Positions 8,104 to 11,554 of a DNA stretch of 11,554 bases are shown piece after piece. The notes below the pieces were generated by a model that saw nothing but the letters and a program-made list of their open reading frames with translations, had not been told where the DNA came from and did not search any database. The stretch's first letter is position 1, and each line of letters starts with the position of its first letter. Source of the stretch: Russula earlei (lineage: Eukaryota; Basidiomycota; Agaricomycetes; Russulales; Russulaceae); the NCBI GenBank assembly GCA_025769875.1, contig JAGFNK010001285.1, forward strand, positions 1-11,554, written 5' to 3'. Both the position numbers and the translations under genes were made by a program.

Positions 8104-8770
8104 CCCAGAGACCATGCCAGGTCTGCCCCCACTGACAAGCAGCAGTTTTGGCATGCAGACTGCCCAGATTTTTGTGTTTGTCCCATATAACTTCTCTCTT
8201 CTCTCCCTCTGTCTTCTTCTCTCCCTCCCCAGTTCCCACAGGACTGACAACCCTGTCCCAATCCACAAAACTCTTCAAGCGGGTTCTGTCTGTGACACAC
8301 AAGTGCTTTCAATATCACTGGCCTGTTTTTCTCCGTGTGCACATGCATTTTTCCTTTCCTTTCATTTTCCCCTTCCTTTCCTCCTTTTTTTTCTGCTGGG
8401 GCTTTTCTAATCCACTCTATATCGATTACCTGATGGCATGCGACACGATTTTCACATGTTGAGCTCTGCATTGTTGTTTATTTTCATTTTCATTGCTTTC
8501 TCTCCCATGTGTGTGATTTTCACATGTTGCAGTGCCCAGGTGCATTTTCCTCTTTGTCTTTATGAGCTCTCTCTCATACCCTGCCCTCTCTTCAAGTGCA
8601 ACAAGCTCCCTCTTTGGTGCATTAATGTGCATTTGCGACTCGACGTGCTTCAATGTTCTAAGAATGATGAACCAACTCGACCAGATTTGGAAGAAATGCA
8701 GAGAATTATTTTAAATTTTCAACACCTCCATAACATTGTACACGAGTTTTTTTATTGGTAGCATAAAGGA
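8104..8770. other. gene-free, CpG-poor, pyrimidine-rich stretch
   Basis: No convincing gene is seen here. Long C/T runs at about 8185-8230 and 8330-8400 keep several frames open on both strands, giving low-complexity peptides (Leu/Phe/Ser on plus, Lys/Glu/Arg on minus), so these are not called. A 15-base direct repeat (GATTTTCACATGTTG) occurs at 8447-8461 and 8515-8529. AATAAA on the minus strand (about 8750-8755) could serve as a poly(A) signal for the possible minus-strand gene at 8993-9373. The low CpG content suggests old transposon-derived or methylated sequence. Confidence 0.5.
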
Positions 8771-8992
8771 ACGAGAGCCCTGCTGAAAAAAAGAGAAAGT
8801 GCAAGAGAGCCGGGACTGAAGGGATCGAGGGAGTGGAGATGATCGCGTCCTGATTAAGATGTAAACCGGTCGGGGACGTGACCTGAGAAATAAAACAAAA
8901 CATGAACGAGTGTCGTAAATGGTCGAGTCACGATCGTGCGAAGGAAAGGGATGGGGTCCAATCGAGGTATGTTCATCATGTATGAGACGCAT

Positions 8993-9373
8993 TCAAGTGC
9001 TCGTTGTGATGCGAGAAACGACCACAGCCAATGCGATAAGGATGCCCCAACGCCATTTATCCCACACGACCTGTCGCCACGTTGCGGCCCAACCGCGACT
9101 GCCGTCTCCCGCTCCTGTCGTGGAGACAGCACGTCCTTTCCGTGGGCGTATAACACCCGCGGGCTTAGGCAGGGCAGTCGGAGGTTGAGTGCCCAATCCT
9201 ACTTTGGGCGTGGGAATGAGGGGTAAGCATGAGTCAGAAGAGGACTCTGATGTCGATGATGCTGTGTCTGGGTCTGGTAGACCACGCTCTTTCTCGCCCA
9301 TGTTCGGTAGGGGTCGGCGAGAAGGTGTGCAGTACTGGAATTGATAAGGTCCGTTAGTAACAATGCCTTGCAC
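8993..9373 (-). CDS. possible hypothetical protein exon with C-terminal membrane segment
   Basis: Not a recognised gene. The minus-strand frame is open for about 126 codons in CpG-rich sequence. The peptide has a Ser-rich acidic part (DTASSTSESSSDS), a Pro-rich linker (IPTPKVGLGTQPPTALPKP) and a basic patch (RPRKGR). It ends with WRWGILIALAVVVS, a single short hydrophobic segment close to the C-terminus, as in a tail-anchored protein. The frame continues upstream to 9625 if a 72-base stretch (9367-9438, GTATCT...CAAG, with two in-frame TGA codons) is removed as an intron; its AAG acceptor is not ideal. An alternative donor GTGAGC lies near 9510. Other frames are also open here, so coding status is uncertain. 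Confidence 0.35.
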   Translation of the reverse strand: MQGIVTNGPYQFQYCTPSRRPLPNMGEKERGLPDPDTASSTSESSSDSCLPLIPTPKVGLGTQPPTALPKPAGVIRPRKGRAVSTTGAGDGSRGWAATWRQVVWDKWRWGILIALAVVVSRITTST

Positions 9374-9898
9374 AGGTCAACAAGAATAAACCGGTAGATG
9401 CCACAGCCAGATCAGCGGCAATCAATCATGATAGATACCGAGGCGATGACTGGTGGGGGAGGCGTGGGGAGGCATAGCCATGACCACGCAGAAAGTGTGA
9501 TCGCTCACCTCAGGAAAAGCTTCCTTGAACCTCCTCTGCTGCACATTCCAAGCATGACTCCGACTGGCATACAATCTTTTTTCTGTATCCGAAGTCGTCA
9601 CGGAGCCAGAGACGCGATCATACAATCCTCACACTCAATACCTGGATGACAAGAGACATGTGCCTTCCTGTGTTAAACTGTGTCCATTCTTTCATTTTCA
9701 TGTGAGTTCTCACTCAGATGTTGTTGCGAGACCAGGGATGCAAATGCCTGTTCCAGCATGGGTGATGGCTTGGGATCTGAAGGGGAAGAGGACATTCGGT
9801 TATTGCAAACTGTTGTTTTCGTGCTTGTTCAGTCATTATTGTTATCCATGTAGCATTAACCCGTCACTGATGTATCTTTGATGGCACTAGCTGTCTGA
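9374..9898. other. unassigned region upstream of the possible minus-strand gene
   Basis: No firm feature. On the minus strand 9440-9600 encodes a helix-like peptide (LYASRSHAWNVQQRRFKEAF) in the same frame as 8993-9373, which would be an upstream exon if the proposed intron is real. Short minus-strand frames at about 9710-9830 (for example starting MLEQAFASLVSQQHLSEN) could be further exons, but splice sites cannot be chosen with confidence. The copia LTR begins at the right end. Confidence 0.3.
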
Positions 9899-9969
9899 TG
9901 TTGGAGTGCAGCCTCAGCATCATGGTTTGGTCATACACTCACGTGGCGTGTGATGAACACACGGACATG

Positions 9970-9976
9970 TATATAG
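9970..9976 (+). promoter_or_regulatory. TATA box in copia LTR
   Basis: TATATAG lies 31 bases before the hairpin at 10001, so the RNA would be expected to start at or near the hairpin. Confidence 0.55.
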
Positions 9977-10000
9977 TTTGTTTTTCGTTTATTCCCCGTC

Positions 10001-10027
10001 CCTCAGTCTTCTACAATAAGACTGAGG
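10001..10027. repeat. copia LTR hairpin
   Basis: Perfect 10-bp arms, CCTCAGTCTT (10001-10010) and AAGACTGAGG (10018-10027), with a 7-base loop. The inner 22 bases (10005-10026) are repeated exactly at 10111-10132, where the stem is shorter. Given the TATA position, it would sit at the 5' end of the transcript. Confidence 0.8.
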
Positions 10028-10110
10028 TTAGTCACACTCTCGTTACCTACGTACACAACTAATTACACTTTTTGTAGCACTCGTTATAGGTCAGGATACC
10101 CACTTAGTGG

Positions 10111-10132
10111 AGTCTTCTACAATAAGACTGAG
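10111..10132. repeat. second copy of the hairpin sequence in the copia LTR
   Basis: Exact 22-base copy of 10005-10026, 106 bases downstream. An 11-base motif AGCACTCGTTA is also repeated (10076-10086 and 10131-10141), so the LTR end is built of short duplicated pieces. The stem here is only 6 bp (AGTCTT/AAGACT). Confidence 0.8.
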
Positions 10133-10159
10133 CACTCGTTACAGATACCCTCCTACAGA

Positions 10160-10172
10160 TTATGAGACCTGG
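10160..10172 (+). other. half-tRNA primer-binding site of the copia element
   Basis: TTATGAGACCTGG begins two bases after the LTR. TTATGAG is complementary to the CUCAUAA anticodon loop of initiator tRNA-Met, and the following CCTG fits its anticodon stem except for one A. Copia and Ty5 are known to prime with the 5' half of this tRNA, cut in the anticodon loop. The tRNA match comes from general knowledge of the tRNA, since no tRNA gene is in the window. Confidence 0.7.
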
Positions 10173-10897
10173 TTGTCTCTAAACAAGCCAAATAACTATA
10201 CGCACCCAGAATCTCAAAACGTCACAACATAGTAATGGCACGAGGCACCAGCACGTCCTTGCTGCAAGGTGGAAACGCCTCCTCCTCAGGAGCCGCGACA
10301 TCGAGCCAAAAAGCCACTGCACGACACTATGATGTCCCTTTTCTTGACAACGAAGGGGTCAAGTTTATGTTCTGGAAGCACCGCATTCAAATGGTTCTCG
10401 AACTTCGAGAGCTCTGGACAGTAGTGGACGGCACATATACCAAGCCAGACCAAAGTGCAGACCCCACTGCCTTTAACGACTGGTCATACCGAGACCGAGA
10501 GGCACGCGCGCAAATCTCCCTCACCATATCAGATGAGCCACTAAGCACCGTCCTCGAAATCAACAATGCTAAAGGTTGCTGGGAAAAGTTATGTGCCCGC
10601 TACGAAGGAAAGGGCGAACAACACATGGCACACCTAATGGAGGAGTTGCTTCGGACCACGCTCTCCGAAGACGAACCACTCGACCCTCAAATCAACAAAC
10701 TCATATGCGCCTCTTGCACCCTTGCAAACCTCGGTTTTCCACTTGAAAACAAATTCCTTGCATATGTCATCATATTAGCCTTACCCGAATCCATGTCGAC
10801 CCTCAAGACAATCTTATACTCCATCAAAACCGATGAGATCTCAACTGACATCGTCACATCCCAAATCCTCGGTGAGGAGCAACACCGCGTGCACGCG

Positions 10898-11393
10898 TGT
10901 CACAAGAACCGGTACATCGGACCGGACCGGCAACCGGACAAGCCTACCCGGACAAACCTCGAAGTTCCCGCGTGTTTCATGACTCTCTCGCAGCCTCATG
11001 TGTACCAGACATTTCTCGCATGTTCTAGTTCGATCGCCTCACCTCTACCTCACGAATACTATTTGATATAGTATCTAGCATGTATATAAGACTGTCGATT
11101 AACGAGGACAAGCCCTAAGCTTGTTCTCCTGTGAAATATCACTGGTTTTCTTGCTTCGGAACTTGTAGGCTTGCAAGACCTCAAGCAAATCTTTCTGAAC
11201 TTCCTCTCACTCATAAGTCTTCCCAACGCGAAGACTTATTCGTGATTTCCCCTCTCCGCGGAACATATCTGTCTCGACAGTATTGTCTCCGAGATCCCCG
11301 AAACTCGCGAGGACTTAGTGTCTCGCTCGACTCGCTGCGCTCGTACTCGCGCGTGAACCGATTTGTCAGCGACACCGCCCCCAGTCGGTGACA
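10898..11393 (+). repeat. solo LTR of the gypsy family inserted in copia gag
   Basis: This 496-bp copy of the LTR at 4874-5370 is in the opposite orientation, with TGTCAC...GTGACA ends. It has no internal gypsy sequence, because copia gag resumes immediately after it. Such solo LTRs arise when the two LTRs of a full element recombine. It is flanked by ACGCG (10893-10897) and GCGCG (11394-11398), a 5-bp target-site duplication with one transition. Promoter (TATATAAG 11083-11090), self-primer motif (11116-11127) and hairpin (11213-11239) are kept. Confidence 0.92.
11083..11090 (+). promoter_or_regulatory. TATA box in the solo LTR
   Basis: TATATAAG, followed at 33 bases (11116) by the 12-base motif identical to that of the other LTR. 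If still active it would drive transcription rightward into the remaining part of copia gag. Confidence 0.6.
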
Positions 11394-11554
11394 GCGCGTC
11401 TGGGACCGGTGCCACTGCCTTCTTCGCCAAAGCAGCCAAGAAAGCAAACAGGAAGAATAAACAAGGAGACAAGTCCAAGAAACATTGTACACACTGCAAC
11501 ATCCGTGGTCACGATGTAAAGGAGTGCCGAAAATTGAAGAAGGAGCAGAGGCGA

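Larger units (their letters stand above)
9899..10157 (+). repeat. probable 5' LTR of the copia element
   Basis: The right end is set by CA at 10156-10157, two bases before the primer site. The left end is proposed at TGTTGGA (9899), which mirrors the terminal TCCTACA with one mismatch. The length of 259 bp is close to that of Ty5-like LTRs. It carries TATATAG at 9970-9976 and a perfect hairpin at 10001-10027. The left boundary is the weak point, since no second copy is available. Confidence 0.6.
9899..11554 (+). mobile_element. Ty1/copia retrotransposon, 5' part, with nested solo LTR
   Basis: The 5' end of a copia-type element: a likely LTR (9899-10157), a half-tRNA primer site (10160-10172), a 62-base leader and gag from 10235. 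Pol would follow beyond the right edge. Gag belongs to the copia class (UBN2-like capsid followed by a CX2CX4HX4C knuckle). Apart from the inserted gypsy LTR, the gag frame is unbroken through the window. Confidence 0.85.
10235..11554 (+). pseudogene. copia gag, interrupted by a solo LTR
   Basis: This is the Gag capsid and nucleocapsid protein of a copia element. The start at 10235 (MARGTSTSLL) has a favourable A at -3. A Ser/Ala-rich N-terminus is followed by the capsid core: FLDNEGVKFMFWKHRIQMVL, AFNDWSYRDREARAQISLTI, GCWEKLCARYEGKGEQHMAH and ILALPESMSTLKTIL, matching the usual copia gag (UBN2) pattern. After codon 221 the frame enters the solo LTR and hits a TAG at 11069-11071, giving a 278-residue chimeric product. 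Beyond the LTR the same frame resumes (SGTGATAFFAKAAKK) with a zinc knuckle CTHCNIRGHDVKEC (11486-11527) and runs off the window. Removing the LTR and one 5-base flank leaves a single open frame, so gag was intact before the insertion. Confidence 0.85.

Noticed and set aside
8058..8471. Long minus-strand frame (137 codons) and overlapping plus-strand frames
   Set aside because: The frames are open because of long pyrimidine runs. The peptides are low-complexity (Lys/Glu/Arg or Leu/Phe/Ser) with no recognisable domain, and frames are open on both strands at once.
10235..11071. A 278-residue intact protein
   Set aside because: Only about the first 221 codons are copia gag. The tail is translated LTR sequence ending at an LTR stop.
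4874..11393. The large inverted repeat as the ends of one composite DNA transposon
   Set aside because: Each arm has complete LTR ends and a separate target context; the left arm belongs to a gypsy element reading left and the right arm is a solo LTR with its own duplicate. The inverted arrangement is incidental.

Overview
The window looks like a retrotransposon cluster from a filamentous fungus, most likely a basidiomycete. No rRNA, tRNA, CRISPR array or bacterial-type gene was seen. The fungal call rests on three things: two Ty3/gypsy (Metaviridae) lineages and one Ty1/copia (Pseudoviridae) element are packed together; one gypsy element has a Tf1-like self-priming layout; and most stop codons in the oldest element are TGA, as expected from C-to-T decay at CpG sites.

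Layout. (1) 1-5370, minus strand: a Ty3/gypsy element with a complete 5' LTR (4874-5370), a putative self-priming primer-binding site (4860-4871), gag with a zinc knuckle (3085-4793), aspartic protease (2710-3020), reverse transcriptase (1620-2709), RNase H (1104-1619) and integrase (1-1103). The 3' LTR lies beyond the left edge. Its frame is broken many times, nearly always by one base at a short homopolymer. (2) 5371-8103, plus strand: the 3' part of an older gypsy chromovirus, with integrase, GPY/F module, chromodomain and a separate downstream ORF, ending in a possible 3' LTR. Element 1 appears to have inserted into its pol gene. (3) 8104-8770: CpG-poor, pyrimidine-rich sequence with no convincing gene. 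(4) About 8780-9640: CpG-richer sequence with a possible small minus-strand host gene (8993-9373 plus possible upstream exon sequence). (5) 9899-11554, plus strand: the 5' end of a Ty1/copia element with an LTR, a Ty5/copia-like half-tRNA primer site and gag. Its gag is interrupted by a solo LTR (10898-11393) of the same family as element 1.

The two gypsy-1 LTRs (4874-5370 minus, 10898-11393 plus) form a roughly 0.5-kb inverted repeat, about 97% identical by eye, with most differences at CpG sites. The inferred order of events is: old chromovirus, decayed by C-to-T change; insertion of a gypsy-1 copy into it; separately, a copia insertion whose gag then received a gypsy-1 copy, later reduced to a solo LTR. 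The most interesting points are the self-priming geometry of gypsy-1, the solo LTR whose removal restores the copia gag frame, the contrasting decay modes of the two gypsy elements, and the unassigned extra ORF of the chromovirus.
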